DNA from: Gentiana macrophylla
Lineage: Eukaryota > Streptophyta > Magnoliopsida > Gentianales > Gentianaceae
Assembly: GCA_026214975.1 (NCBI GenBank)
Contig: JAOBSW010000020.1
Location: forward strand, 114,623-178,622
DNA length: 64,000 nt
Direction of reading: 5' to 3'
Part shown: positions 10,700 to 23,000 of the stretch, in pieces
Position numbering within the stretch: the first letter of the stretch is position 1
How the letters are laid out: each line of letters begins with the position of its first letter
Position numbers and translations under genes: made by a program
The notes under the pieces: generated by a model
The model's input: the letters and a program-made list of their open reading frames with translations, nothing else
The model's database searches: none
Told to the model about the DNA's origin: nothing

Positions 10700-12091
10700 T
10701 GTTTAGGGTATATTTTACTATATTTTCGGGCTTAATCCCTAAACAATTTACCTTATTTTTAAGGGAAATAAATGAGAAAAGCGTGTTTTAACCGTTAAAT
10801 TCCTATAATGGTTATTGAGGAATTATAATTTAATTATGAGGAAATTATGGGTTTAATTGTTATTTTTGTTGCACATTTTTATTATTATTATTATTCGATG
10901 ACTTGGTGTAACAACATTTTGCGTAAAATAAAGAAATGCAGGGGTGATATTATTTAATCAAGAGGATCAATTTCATTCAATCACTTGGATTTTATTTTGG
11001 GAAGATAAATATTATTCAATCAAAAGAATCTCAAGAAATAAAGAAGATATTCGGAGCAATTAAAGAAGGATAAATCAAATCTGATCGAGAGAGTGGAGTG
11101 AGGAACACGTTATACGAAGCACAGTGTGAACACGGGCATTTGGTAGGCTCGGTCGACCGAGCCATGACACTCGGTCGACCGAACGTGTCGGCTCGGTAGG
11201 TCGGTGGATTTTCGCATCGTTATCTTCTAGATCTTCCTATGTCGGCCACGATCCCTATAAAAACAGCATCCATGCGGAGAGAAAGAACACAACATCATAC
11301 ACATTACAGCCGCACTTTATCATACAAAAGATGAGTCTTTTCTCTTCAATTTATTCTTGGAGATCAAGGATGATCGAAGGCTAAGCGATTCGCAGTAGGA
11401 CAACGGGATGAAGCCAATTCAACACCATCACAACCAAGGGATGTTCCAATAGCAATTATTTCGTGAGTTTGAATTGTAATTTCTTTATCAATTGAACGCT
11501 TTGAATGTTTTGTTTTGTTAGATCGAAAGATTGATGAAACAGTTATTTGTTTGAATTATAATGAGAATTATATTCATATGAGAACCTTTCTTTTGATACG
11601 ATTAATGTTAATTCAAGAGATTGTTTATTGTTAATTGGGTAGGAGATTCGAGAGGCGAACTCGTGATCATGTTCTTAAATTGTTAATTTTGTTTTACTTG
11701 AGAAAGAAAACGAAAGCTAAGTAAATTTGATTAAGGAAACTAGATCGAATTTAGGTTAGATCATACCAAGAAATATAATTCAATTCATGACTTGGTTGGG
11801 TGGTGGTTGTTTGGTGGATTCGTGTCGTTCTACTGTTCTTTTAATTACTTGATAAACCAATTCGTTCGTCATCAACTTTGTTTGTTTTTTCTGCAAATTT
11901 ACTGTTCATTAATTCATAATTAGTATAAATCTTAATTTTAGTTAATAGTCATGACATAATCGATATAATAATTGTTCCTTGATCCGATAAACATTCCACT
12001 CCCTTAGGACGACCCGTTAACATCCTATACTACGAACCTTATACTTGGGGTGTTTCGGTTTATAAATTATAAAACTAGTTTTTACCGAACA
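10700..12091 (+). repeat. Element B right LTR
   Basis: The LTR starts TGTTTAGGG after the purine tract and ends CGAACA before the TSD. It holds a palindrome cluster (11146-11207), a TATA box (TATAAAAA at 11256-11263) and the U5-like text of Athila/Tat LTRs near 12000 (attccactcccttaggacg). Confidence 0.75.
11146..11207. repeat. GTCGAC-centred palindrome cluster in the element B LTR
   Basis: GGCTCGGTCGACCGAGCC (11146-11163) is an 18-bp perfect palindrome. TCGGTCGACCGA (11171-11182) is a second one, with outer GACAC/GTGTC arms. A third, imperfect one starts at 11190. They lie 50-110 bp upstream of the LTR TATA box. Confidence 0.9.
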
Positions 12092-12096
12092 TTTAT

Positions 12097-12292
12097 ATGC
12101 AGTGCTTGACATAGTTTCTGATTGTTTGCTGAGTTTGTGATCTAATGAATAAAAGCTAAAATACTATAAATAAATGCGTAAAGTAAATAAGTAAATGAGA
12201 CATAAATTATAGAGGTTTCAGGTGGTGTAATCCAATCAATCCTCTCTTATCCTGTGTTGTTGGCGAATATTCACTATGTTATTGAGGTTTAC
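12097..12292 (-). repeat. Element A 5' LTR, piece 2
   Basis: Its reverse complement contains ggattacaccacct and a following AT-rich run homologous to the C LTR around 13617-13680. This shows that the DNA between B and C is still element A LTR. Confidence 0.75.
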
Positions 12293-13977
12293 TGTTGGAC
12301 TTATTTTTATGTTTTAGTGATGAGTTCCAGACTAGCTGTAATAGAGCAAAGGCAAAAAGATGTCTAGATCAAATGTATAGGTTTATTAGAGTTTGATCTT
12401 GTATAGGTTTGATCAAACAAGCACTATAAATGGTTAGCTGACTAATATATGCAGACCTGTCTATATCAGTAGGGTACCTAGGTCAGTAGACTAGTTAGGA
12501 ACCTGCTGAAGACTGAAGGATGAGGGCTCAAACTCGGTTATTGAAGGCTAAGTGATCAAACTTAGTATTTAAAGTCAAGGATATGGAATCAGAATTTAGG
12601 GAAGTCTGTGATGACCTAAACTGATTATATATACCTTGTATACATGGTGTAAGTTCCACAAGTTAAGTGATGATTGGAACTTAGTTATGATTAAATGGTG
12701 TAATCAAACTTCATAAATAAAAGTTAGATAAAAGAAGTCAGCTGCATTGTTTCATAAACACATCAAGATATGGATCAGCAGACTGATATGTATTTCAGCA
12801 GACTTATGGTCACAAGAACCTGCTGATACATATACTTCGAATTATTCAAAGGCTACATTGGAAGATTACAACGAAAGGGACAGCTCACAACCTCTGATTT
12901 TACCAAACAAATCAATGGTTAAGATTAAAGGGACGTTGGGATGATTCAGACCTTTATCCAATGGATACAAGTCAAAGGGTGGACAGACTGTATAATGTCA
13001 AAAGGAATCGACAAGTGTCGACCCTAGAAACGATCGTAAAAGCAAGTCAAATGGGACAAATCTGAAATGACTATGTTTGAATATCAAACATAAGTCACAA
13101 GGACTCCTTCCTATAAATAGAGGACTCCCAATTCAAATACATGTGATGAAATTTAAGGATCCATCTTGAGCTATCAGAATTAAATAGACCAAACTCCCTG
13201 CTGACCCTACTGAGCATAAGGCTACTGATCCAGGACAACTCTTCAAGTGTAATCTGCATTCAAGCTACACCAAGTTTGAACACTTGAAGACATCAAGCTG
13301 CTGATCATATCATCCTGATCAAGCTGCTGAAAGCTGAATCACTTACTTGATTCAAACTTTCTTTTACAAGGAATTTACTGAAGACACTGAAGCACATTTG
13401 GGTGTCAAGAACTGTTGTTTGTGGTGGAGCTGGTGAAGAGGAAATCCTACCCTTCAAGGACCAGTGGAAGACTTTGGAGCAGCAATCCTACCTATTCCAA
13501 GTGTTCAGTTTGTGAAGCCATAGTTATTGGTGAAGGACAAGCAACTTAGGGATTATTGTGAAGCCATAGTTATTAGTGAATTACCTCCAACATCACAGGA
13601 GAAGAGTGGACTGACAGGATTACACCACCTATAACCACTATAAAATCTGCCTACTTACTTTCTGCATTTATATTCTGCACTTACGATATTTAGCACATCA
13701 ATCTACTGAATCTAGCAACTGAATCACACACATACACTACTGAGTATCTAATACTTGGTATCATATTTAACAACAAGTGATAAGGCTTAATTTTTTACAT
13801 ATTCCACTGCACAAATTCAGTAAACTTAACAATCGACCAAACTATCGAGTATCGCCAGACTCATCGACGGTCAAACATTCTTGAAGTTGTTGAGTTTGTT
13901 AACTCCAAAAAGTTTTAAGTGTTAAGTTTATTCACACCCCCTCTAAACTTAACCAAAGCCTTTTCAAGGGACCAACA
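12293..13977 (+). repeat. Element C 5' LTR
   Basis: Bounded by TGTTGG and CCAACA, with a TATA box (TATAAATA) at 13112-13119. Its partner is at 32810-34495. Confidence 0.95.
13112..13119 (+). promoter_or_regulatory. TATA box of element C 5' LTR
   Basis: TATAAATA in a CCTATAAATAG context. The same box lies at 33627-33634 in the 3' LTR. Confidence 0.7.
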
Positions 13978-13979
13978 AT

Positions 13980-13991
13980 TGGTATCGGAGC
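13980..13991 (+). other. Primer-binding site of element C
   Basis: TGGTATCGGAGC, 2 bases after the LTR. It differs by one base from the common plant Copia PBS complementary to initiator tRNA-Met. Confidence 0.85.
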
Positions 13992-14082
13992 AGTGCTTCT
14001 GTTCTGAAGTAATCCTACTTGTTGTGCTTGTAAAAATACTTTGAAAACCTTTTCAAGTTTCTGATTTTCAAAGCTTTGCATC

Positions 14083-15957
14083 ATGGATAACAACAAGTAT
14101 GATAGAACAATGTTGATGTGTTCTTTAGATCGTTTTGATGAGTATAAACGTCGTATGCAGGCTTATTTAGCTGCAAAACATGATAAGATGATGGATGTGC
14201 TGACAGATGGACCACTGGAGATTACCAAGTCAGTAACATTGGGAGATGAGACACAGTACATTCCAAAGCCAAAAAGGGAATGAAGATAGAAAAAGAGCAA
14301 ATCTCAACAATATTGCAATTGATATCATATACAGAACTTTGAACAGCAATATGTATATGAAGGTGAAAGATTGCAAGACTGCAAAAGAACTTTGGGACAA
14401 GTTACAGTTAATCTATGAAAGCACTGATGCAATCAAAAAGAACAAGATCAGTGTGGAAAATAAAAATTTCCAGGAGTTCAAAATGAAACCATTGAACAAA
14501 TAGAGTAAAGATTCAATGGAATCATGGATGAACTCACCCTACTGAGTGTGAAGTACTCACAAGAATAAATCAACTAAAAAATCTTGGAAGCACTACCTGC
14601 AAAAGAAGTTTGGGAGATGAAGGTGACTGCCATTGAAGAAATGAGAAGTTTACATGAAGAGGACACCTTCAAACAGTTTTCATATCTTAAGGCTTATGAA
14701 TTAAGCAAGAATCTTTTACCTGAGACTGAAAAAGAAGAGCCAAAGACCACTGCATTGGTTGCTTCACATCCAGAAGAGACGTCAGGAGCTCAAGAGGATC
14801 TACTGGATGAGATGCAAGAGCAGATTGCCCTACTGAGCAAGAAAATCAGAATGATGAAAACAAGAAAGGGTTCTCCAAGAAATTTCACAAAGAAATTCAG
14901 TGAAAAGAAGAAGGAAGAATCAAAGAAATATAATGATTACTTATGGTATCATTGCGAGAAACCAGGACACTTCAAACCTTACTGTCCTGAACTAAAACAG
15001 AAAAAGGAACCTGATTAGCTTTGCTTCAATTGAAAGAAGCCTGGACATTTTAGACCTGATTGTCTAGACCTATAGAAGACCAAGGGCCAACAAAGAGGAT
15101 AGGAGAGAAAGCTATGGTTGCTGAAGATGAATCAGGACATGAAGTAGAATCAAAAAAGGGAAATGAATCTGATGATATGGCACTTGTTGCTGAGATAGAA
15201 GATTATGCTTTAATGGCTAATATGGATGAAACAGATGAGGTATACAATTCTGTATCTATTAACACTCCTGCAGGAAGTGATTGTGAATCAACTTGTGGTT
15301 CAAATCCTAAAAGTTCTGGCAATGAAGAAACATTGGATTCCATCCTTAACCAACTATGGATAATACAATCTGGTTATGAGATTGTGAAGGCTGAAAATGA
15401 AGCTCTTCAATTAGAAGTTGAAAGATTAAATGCTGAATTAAGAGTTCTCAAAGGAAAGGAAAAAGAAGTCAGACAGAATCAGCATAAACCTGCTCTACAT
15501 TCAGTAGCTGGTGAATCTGCTGAACCATCTTGTTCCTCCACTGCATTCAAATCTGGAAAGCCTTATGGTGATATAACAGGCCTTGGATTTGGAACTCAAC
15601 AATCCAATAAGAGTGGATCCAGTGAAGTCTACTGAGAAAGCTTCAAGGAAGCAAAATCAGAAGTCAAAAAGGTCAACAACTTCTAATAAAAAGTATAAAT
15701 CTAAAAATAGGACTGTTGTGCCTTCTAGACCTGATGATAGCAGACCTGCTACCAAGTCCGCTGGACCACAAAAAGGGAAAAATCAGAAATATTCCATGGA
15801 TAAGAATCCTAAACCTAAAAATGTCAATCATTCTAGGGATACTTATCTCAGGGGGAAAGGTAGATTATTCTCTACTAATGAGGATTGGAATATTCCTGCA
15901 CCTACTGCTAGAAACAACAAGTATAACCATGCTGCTAGGGTAAAACCTAAGCAATAG
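14083..15957 (+). pseudogene. Element C gag and gag-pol linker, decayed
   Basis: The gag starts with ATGGATAACAACAAG at 14083, about 100 bp after the PBS. The reading is broken by frameshifts at about 14250-14280 and stops near 14503 and 15016. Capsid-like text (YMKVKDCKTAKELWDKLQL) is of the UBN2/Copia gag type. Two CCHC zinc knuckles follow: near 14944 YHCEKPGHFKPYC (first Cys replaced by Tyr) and near 15024 CFN-stop-KKPGHFRPDC (second Cys replaced by a stop). Then come an acidic region, a leucine-rich coiled coil (EVERLNAELRVLK, about 15415-15455) and a Lys-rich basic tail. Both knuckles are broken, so RNA binding would be impaired. Confidence 0.8.
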
Positions 15958-16312
15958 AATCAGCAGAGGACTCATCAGAGGACTTATACAAGACCTCAGC
16001 AGGGACCTCAGCAGACTCCATATTACAGGGCTGTTCCTAACAGACGGCAAACTAATGGTTATACTAGTGATTCTAACAAAAGATATCATTTTAAACATCA
16101 TTATATTCCTAAAGGCCAGAAAGCATATGTGAATCCTACACAACCAATTGTTAGACCTTATGGATGTGTAAAATACATGTATGAACCAATGTATGACACC
16201 TTTCAGAGAAGACCTTATGGATATTTGCCAAGGGTCATGCTTGCCACTGACCACTATGGACCCAAACAGTTTTGGGTATCTAAAATGCATTAACTTTGTT
16301 TTGTAGGGAGTC

Positions 16313-19300
16313 TGGTACTTTGACAGTGGATGTTCCAGACATATGACAAAGAATAAGCACTGTTTGTCAAATTTTGTGGCAAAGGATGGTCCAAGAGTGA
16401 ATTTTGGAAACAAGAACACACCTGGATACACAAGAGGAGATGGCACACTTGTGAGAAATGGATTAACAATCAGGAATGTTGCATATGTGGAAGGACTGGA
16501 CTACAACCTGCTGAGCACTGGACAATTATGTGACATGGGTTACAAGGTCACTTTTGACAAAAACACATGTATTGTCATTAGTGAAAGAGGTGATCAAGTT
16601 GTGTTGGCTGGAAGAAGATAACAAAACATGTATGTTGTGGATTGGTCTACTTCTGTTCCAGAAACATGCCTGATTGTGCATACCAAGTCGGAACTTAATT
16701 GGTTATGGCATAAAAAGTTGAATCATCTAAATTTTGATGATATCAATCAGTTGGTGAAGAAGAAACTGGTGATTGGTTTACCTGAGATCACATTCAAGAA
16801 GGATGCTATTTGTGATGTCTGTCAGCAAGGTAAACAGAAAAAGTCAAGCTTCAAGTCAAAGACTAAAGAATCAACAAAAAGAGTTTTGGAGCTGATGCAC
16901 ATGGATATATTTGGACCAGTAACACCAACAAGTGTAATAGGAAAGTAGTACACTTTGGTAGTTGTGGATGATTATTCAAGATACACTTGGGTGATATTCA
17001 TGAACAAGAAAAGTGAAACAATTCAAAAGATGCCTGAACTTTTGAAGAGATTACAAAATGAGAAAAGTGTGACAGTAGTGAAAATCAGATCAGAAAAGGG
17101 TACAAAATTTCTCAATAAAGTTATAAGAGAATATTATGAACAGAATGGTGTACTACATCAACTGGCTGCTGCTGGTACACCTCAGCAAAATGGGGTTGCT
17201 GAAAGAAGAAATAGAACTCTAAAAGAAGCAGGAAGAACTATGATTTTTGAAGCATTACAGCCTGAAAGATATTGGGCTGAAGCAGTTAACACAGCATGCT
17301 ATACACAAAACGGAACCTCAGTGAACAAGAAGCTGCTGAAGACACCTTATGAGATTTGGAATGGAAGAAAACCTAATATATCTTATTTCCATCCATTTGG
17401 AAGCAAGTGTTTTATCTTGAATCATAAGGAACAACTGAAGACATTCCAACCATAATTAGATGAAGGAATTTTCTTGGGATATTCTTCAGTCAGCAAGGCA
17501 TTCAGGGTAGTGAACAAAAGAACACTTAAACATGAAGAAACAATACAAGTTGTATTTGATGAACCTAAGTTCACTGGAATGGAAGATGAAGCTTCTGAAC
17601 CTGCTGAGAATCAACAAGTCACTGATCCAGAATGTGTTGAAGTTTTGGAAAGATTTAATGACTTAAAGATTTCTGATTCTGCCCCTACTGAACACCTTGC
17701 TGGTAACACTACTAATTCAACAACTGAAACAGTTCAAGGATCTGCTGAACCCCCTGTTGAAGAAGCAACAACAGACCCTACTGAAGGTGATGTTCCTGAG
17801 AATCAATCTAACCAGAATCCACAATGGTTAAGAGATCACCCTGCTGAACAAGTTATTGGCAATATACAGCAATGTGTGAGGACTAGAAGACAGTTAGAAG
17901 CAATGTTTACTTGCTTTCTATCTCAAATGGAACCTAAAGTTGTTGAAGAAGCAATATCAAATCCAGATTGGATAATTGCTATGCAAGAAGAGTTGAATGA
18001 ATTTGAAAGAAATCAAGTTTGGACACTAGTGGAAAGGCCTAATCATGCAAACATAATTGGCACAAAATGGGTATACAGAAACAAATTGGATGAATCTGGT
18101 ACCATTATGAGAAATAAGGCAAGACTAGTAGCAAAAGGCTATTCTCAAGCAGAAGGAATAGATTTTGATGAAACATATGCACCTGTTGCAAGATTGGAAG
18201 CTATAAGATTATTCTTGGCATATGCTGCATATAAAAACTTCAAGGTATATCAGTTGGATGTCAAAAGTGCATTTTTGAATGGCATTCCTGAAGAGGAGGT
18301 CTATGTTCAGCAACCTCCAGGATTTGAAGTTAAAGATCAAGAAGATAAAGGGTATAGACTCAATAAAGCACGTTATGGTTTGAAACAAGCACCAAGAGCA
18401 TGGTATGAGACTCTATCTCAATTCTTGGTAGACAATGGTTTTACCAAAGGTACCATTGACAAGACTCTTTTCAGAATCAATGAAGGAAACAGCACCCTGC
18501 TGGTACAAATTTATGTGGATAACATAATATTTGGTTCTGAAAATGAATTGCTATGTGAGAAGTTTGCAAATCTGATGAAAAGTAAATTCCAAATGAGTAT
18601 GATGGGAGAAATGAACTACTTTTTGGGATTGCAAGTCAAGCAGATGCAAGATGGAATCTTCATTCATCAAACATTGTATACCAAGGAGCTACTGAAGAAA
18701 TTTGGTATGGAAAACGGCACCAAGGTATCAACTCCTATGAGTACAAACATAAGATTTGATGAAGACATAGATAGAAAAGATGTTGATCAGACCTTATACA
18801 GAAGGATGATAGGGAGTCTACTGTACCTTACTACAGCAGACCTGATATATCATTTGCTGTAGGTGTTTGTGCAAGATTTCAATCAAAACCCAAAGAAAAG
18901 TCATTTAGCTGCAGTAAAAAGAGTTCTCAAGTATCTAAAAGAGACTTTGGGAGTAGGGATATGGTATTCTAAAGATGGAAGCTTCAAAGTTATATCCTAC
19001 TCAGATTCTGATTATTCTGGATGCAAGATTGATAGAAAAAGCACCACAGGAACCTGTCAGTTAATGGAAAATAGACTGGTTTCCTAGTTTAGCAAGAAAC
19101 AGAACTCTATATCAACTTCCACTGCTGAAGCTGAATATACTGCTGCTGGAAGTTGTTGTGCACAAATAACGTGGTTAAGACAACAATTAAAGGATTATGG
19201 AATTGAAGAAAGAGAAATTCCTATGATCTGTGACAACACAAGTGCAGTAGCAATCACAGAAAACCCTGGTTTGCACTCAAGAACCAAGCATATTTATGTG

Positions 19301-19456
19301 AGACATCACTTTATAAGAGATCATGTTGAAAAGAAAGATGTGGTGGTTCTGTATATCCCTACTGAAGATCAACTTGCTGATATTTTCACTAAACCATTAG
19401 ACAGTGGAAGATTTGCTAAACTAAGGACTGAACTTGGAATTATAAAAGTCTGCTGA
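16313..19456 (+). pseudogene. Element C pol: protease, integrase, RT, RNase H, decayed
   Basis: The protease active site DSG is at 16322-16330 (WYFDSGCSRHMT). The GAG-pre-integrase H/C region (HKKLNHLNFDDI...CDVCQQGK) is near 16690-16830. In the integrase core, MDIFGP and VDDYSR are present, but the second catalytic Asp has become Glu (RSEKGTKF, codon 17093-17095); the Glu in QQNGVAERRN is kept. In RT, the motif YVDD reads YVDN (18512-18523), which would remove a metal ligand. RNase H (SDSDYSGCK...STAEAEY...IADIFTKPL-like) ends at a stop at 19454-19456. Stops or frameshifts occur near 16304, 16621, 16946, 17453, 18861 and 19087. It cannot encode an active enzyme. Confidence 0.92.
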
Positions 19457-19971
19457 TACATCTTTGATCAGCAGTGCACTGGAATTCACCAAGGGGATTA
19501 GTCTTTGCTATGTTGGGTGAGATCACTTAGCAGACTAGTCATTCATATAAACAATTCCATGTACTTATTTATGTTTGGACAATTGAGCAAATGAAGTTTC
19601 CAAGGGGATTGGTCTTTGTCATGTTGGTTGAGCTCAGTTGACAGATCAGTCATTGGTATTAAACGTCATCTTGTATTATCAGTTTAACAAAACAAGGAGA
19701 AGTAGAAGATCAGCAGAGTAACCCTATCAGCAGGCTGCTGAGGCATATTTGTCGTGAAGGTCACGAGCCAAGGTCTTGAAGGAAACTTTACACAGTCAAA
19801 CTTACAAAAGTCAAAAAGCAAATGGCGGGATATTTATTCTATCTTTGTAACCATAGTTACAAGATCTGACGGTTACAAAACATTATGGAAAAGTAATGAG
19901 CAGCATTCACTCAGATTTAATCGTGGTTAATACCACAATACGTGCTCTGACAGTTACAACTACCCTCTGTC
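19457..19971 (+). other. Element C spacer with duplicated PPT-like segment
   Basis: The word ccaaggggatt[a/g]gtctttg occurs at about 19488 and again at about 19600. Each is followed by similar text (tgttggktgag...agtcattsatat), so a segment of about 110 bp is repeated twice. Repeated purine-tract-like motifs after RNase H are a known Sirevirus trait. No gene is seen here. Confidence 0.6.
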
Positions 19972-19979
19972 TATATATA
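19972..19979 (+). promoter_or_regulatory. TATA box upstream of the element C 3' ORF
   Basis: TATATATA in CTATATATACAAAC, 110-117 bp before the ATG at 20089. Position and sequence match the box in element A at 6561-6568. Confidence 0.6.
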
Positions 19980-20088
19980 CAAACCTATACACAGAGGATA
20001 CTTACAACTCTCGAATTCCTTTTTCCCTACAAATTTCTTGTGTGAACACAGATTTGAAAAGCTTTCTTCTTCATCTAATCCACTTATA

Positions 20089-23000
20089 ATGGCAAACAAA
20101 GATAATGTTCATATTGGCACCAGTGAAAGCGTAAGAGGCTATGTGACTGACTGTCACTCTACTGAACTGGCCATTAATATAGGAAGAGGGATCAGAAGGT
20201 ATGCTGGTTTTCAGAACATTATCAATAGAAGACTGGAAAGGATTTCTTATATCAATGTTTTAGAGTTCTGGAAGAACATTGTTATACATGAAGGTTGAGA
20301 GGCCTTCACTACAACTGTTAATGGAAGAGAAATTGAAATTACCTCAGACCTACTGAGAGAGGTATTTCATTTTGCACCTGGAAATAATGCCCCCACCAAT
20401 CCAGAGGAAATGAATCTACCAAGGATGCAATTTGTGGATGCAATAAAGACAAATGGGAAAATTGCATCAAATCTTGGCATTAATGTGAAGCATATTGGTT
20501 ATGAGTATAACCTGCTAAGCAAATTGGTTACCAAGACCATTTTGGGATTCATTGGGAGTCTAGACACATTGTCTGGATCTAAAATAGATATGCTAATCAT
20601 CATCAGCAGAAGTATGAAATTTGATTGGGCCGGATTCTTTATACACTACATGAAGAAGGTGTTTATTGAAGATAGAGATGGTATAAGGAAGTCCAAGGTC
20701 AAGCCCTTAGGTCTACTGATTCAGACCTTGTTGAATCATTTTCAGATACCTGATATTTCATCTGAAAAGATTAACCAATCCATATACAAGCTAGAAGTTG
20801 CTACTCCTATTCTTGGTTTGGATGATGATGAAGATGTGGATGTTGTGGCTACACAAAGTGATGATGATGGTGGAGATGATGATGCTGGTGGTGAGCAGAT
20901 TAAGGAAGTTGCTAAGTCTGCTGCACCCAAGAAGACTGTTGATAAGAGAAAGGCTGCTGATACAAGAAAAATAACATAAATGTTAAAGCCTATGAAGACT
21001 AAAAAGTAAGCAAATTGAGATCGATGAGTCTGCTGAGGTCCAATTAAATCGAGGTTCTTTGACCTGTTGTAGTTGCAAAGAAGAAGACTCTTACTGAAGT
21101 CTTAAAAGAGCAACAGAAGGAAGCCAGTAGAAAGGGGAAAGCTGTTGAAGCTGAATCAAAGCAACTTTCCAAAAGAATGAAAGAGATTGCAAAGATAAAG
21201 AAACACGGCAAAGAGAAACAATTAAGGACTCTGGAGGCTCAGAGGGAAGAAGTAGAAGCATAGGCTATTGAGGCTAAACCTTTAACAATTATTAAGCCTA
21301 CTGAGATAGTAGAGGTTGTTGTTGAGCAACCTACTGAAGAATCACAGCAGATTGCTGCACCTGAGCCTACTGTAGAAGTTGTTGATTCCTCCCCTGTAAA
21401 GGTTCCTAAGCCTACTGAAGCTGCACAAGTTGTTGTTGAGCAACTTGTTGAAGAACTACAACAGACTACTTAGTCTGTACCTGCTGTGGATGTTGAAACA
21501 TTGGTACAAGACCCTGCAAGCTTTGCAAGAAGTCAGGGGGAAGAGCAATCTATTGCTAACCCTGCTGATGAGCATGTTAGTCAGGGGGAACTGAATGTGG
21601 AACAGATGGAGGTAGTAAGCACTAATGTACTAACTGAGCAACCTACTGACCTAGAGGCATCTATTGAAGAAACTATGACTCTGCTGGTTGGGACCTTTGG
21701 AGGTCAGCAGAGTGGACAGACAGCTCCTAGAAAGCCAACCATGCCCTTTGAAAGGAAAGAGAAAAAGAAGAAAGAAGGGTATGTTGATCCAAAGCTCCAG
21801 CTGGTAGCTGGTTACTTTCAGTGGAAGTTTGGTTTTTATAAAAGACAAAAGCCTACTGCAGAATCAATGACAGATTTTGAGGATTGGGCTTATGGGAAAT
21901 TAAGAGTGGAGAATCTGCTGGATTTGGTTGATACCTCTTTGTTGGAAGCTAAATTGATGGATCTCCTTGATGAACAAAAGAAGGAAGAGGGTATCAAGTT
22001 CAGAGATCCTAGAGATGAATCAGACAGTGATGATTCATCATCTGATTCTGGTGATGATTACCCCTCTGGTCTAGGAGGAGGCAGTGGGACTGCTTTATTA
22101 AATGAACCAAGTGTACAACAGTCCACTGATACTGGTAGGTCTGTTGAGGGCCAGCAGACTAGACAAATGGATGAGGATGTGGAAAATCTCACCATAGATG
22201 GTCTGGAGGCCTTAATAAATGATGGGATAAATCTTGGAGGCAACAGACTGGTTGGTGTTTCAGATGCTTTATTTGTTAAAGAACCTGCTGAGCATACTGA
22301 TGATCAGAAGACTGTTGTTTTGGAACAGGAGGTACAGGCTGCTGAGGTACAAACAACACTAGAACAAAGGTTGGAACATGAGGTACATGGTGTTGAGTCT
22401 CAAACAGCACCTGGACAAAGGTTGGAACTATCTTTGGGTTTGGAGGAAACCCCTGATGTTGTTGTTGAACAGACTGTTGTAGTGGAGCCTACTGGAGACA
22501 AGACCAATGTAGGGTAAGATGGTCAGCAGACTGCTGTTATTGATGAGGATGAGTAGCTGCTGGACTATGATTACATTGATGAAGAATTTCAAGTGCCTGA
22601 AAAAGAAAATGTTGATGATGAACCACAACAGGCATTTATACCCATTTTTTAGGAACCTGCCCTAGATCCTATCCTAGAGGAGTTTCAGGTTCCTAACCCT
22701 GCTGGGAGAGACATGAGCAATGCCTTAGTTGTCAGCAGACAAAGGGCACAATACAATGTTGAAAAGCCTGCTGATGAAGCTGCTGGACATATGGCTAGTG
22801 GAATACCAGAAGCGGTTGTGGAAGAGTTGAGTGCTGTCAGAAATGACATAACAAGGTTAAGAACTCAACTGGACAGGAAAGAGCAGAGGTTTGAAGACTT
22901 GATGAATTTAGTGGAGAATAGAGGAAGAACTCATCAAACTCAGCTGTTTGCCAATATTACCTCCACCCAAGATGCTCTTCTTTGACCTTGCTCGGATGTA

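Larger units (their letters stand above)
8503..12091 (+). mobile_element. Element B: Athila/Tat-like Gypsy insertion without coding capacity
   Basis: The insertion starts TGTTAAGGG and ends CGAACA, flanked by perfect TTTAT duplications (8498-8502 and 12092-12096). The right part shows a typical Athila/Tat 3' end: a hairpin, the purine tract AAGTGTGGGGGAG, then an LTR starting TGTTTAGGG. The left part (8503 to about 10000) has the same architecture as an LTR of this group (start, TATATATA region near 9265, similar word order), but its sequence is clearly different from the right LTR. No gag or pol is seen. The readings at 8633-8851 and 9148-9402 do not resemble known proteins. Confidence 0.7.

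Noticed and set aside
8458..12104. gcagtg as the TSD of element B
   Set aside because: Alignment of the A and C LTRs shows that A sequence continues past this word to 8502. TTTAT with TG...CA ends fits better.
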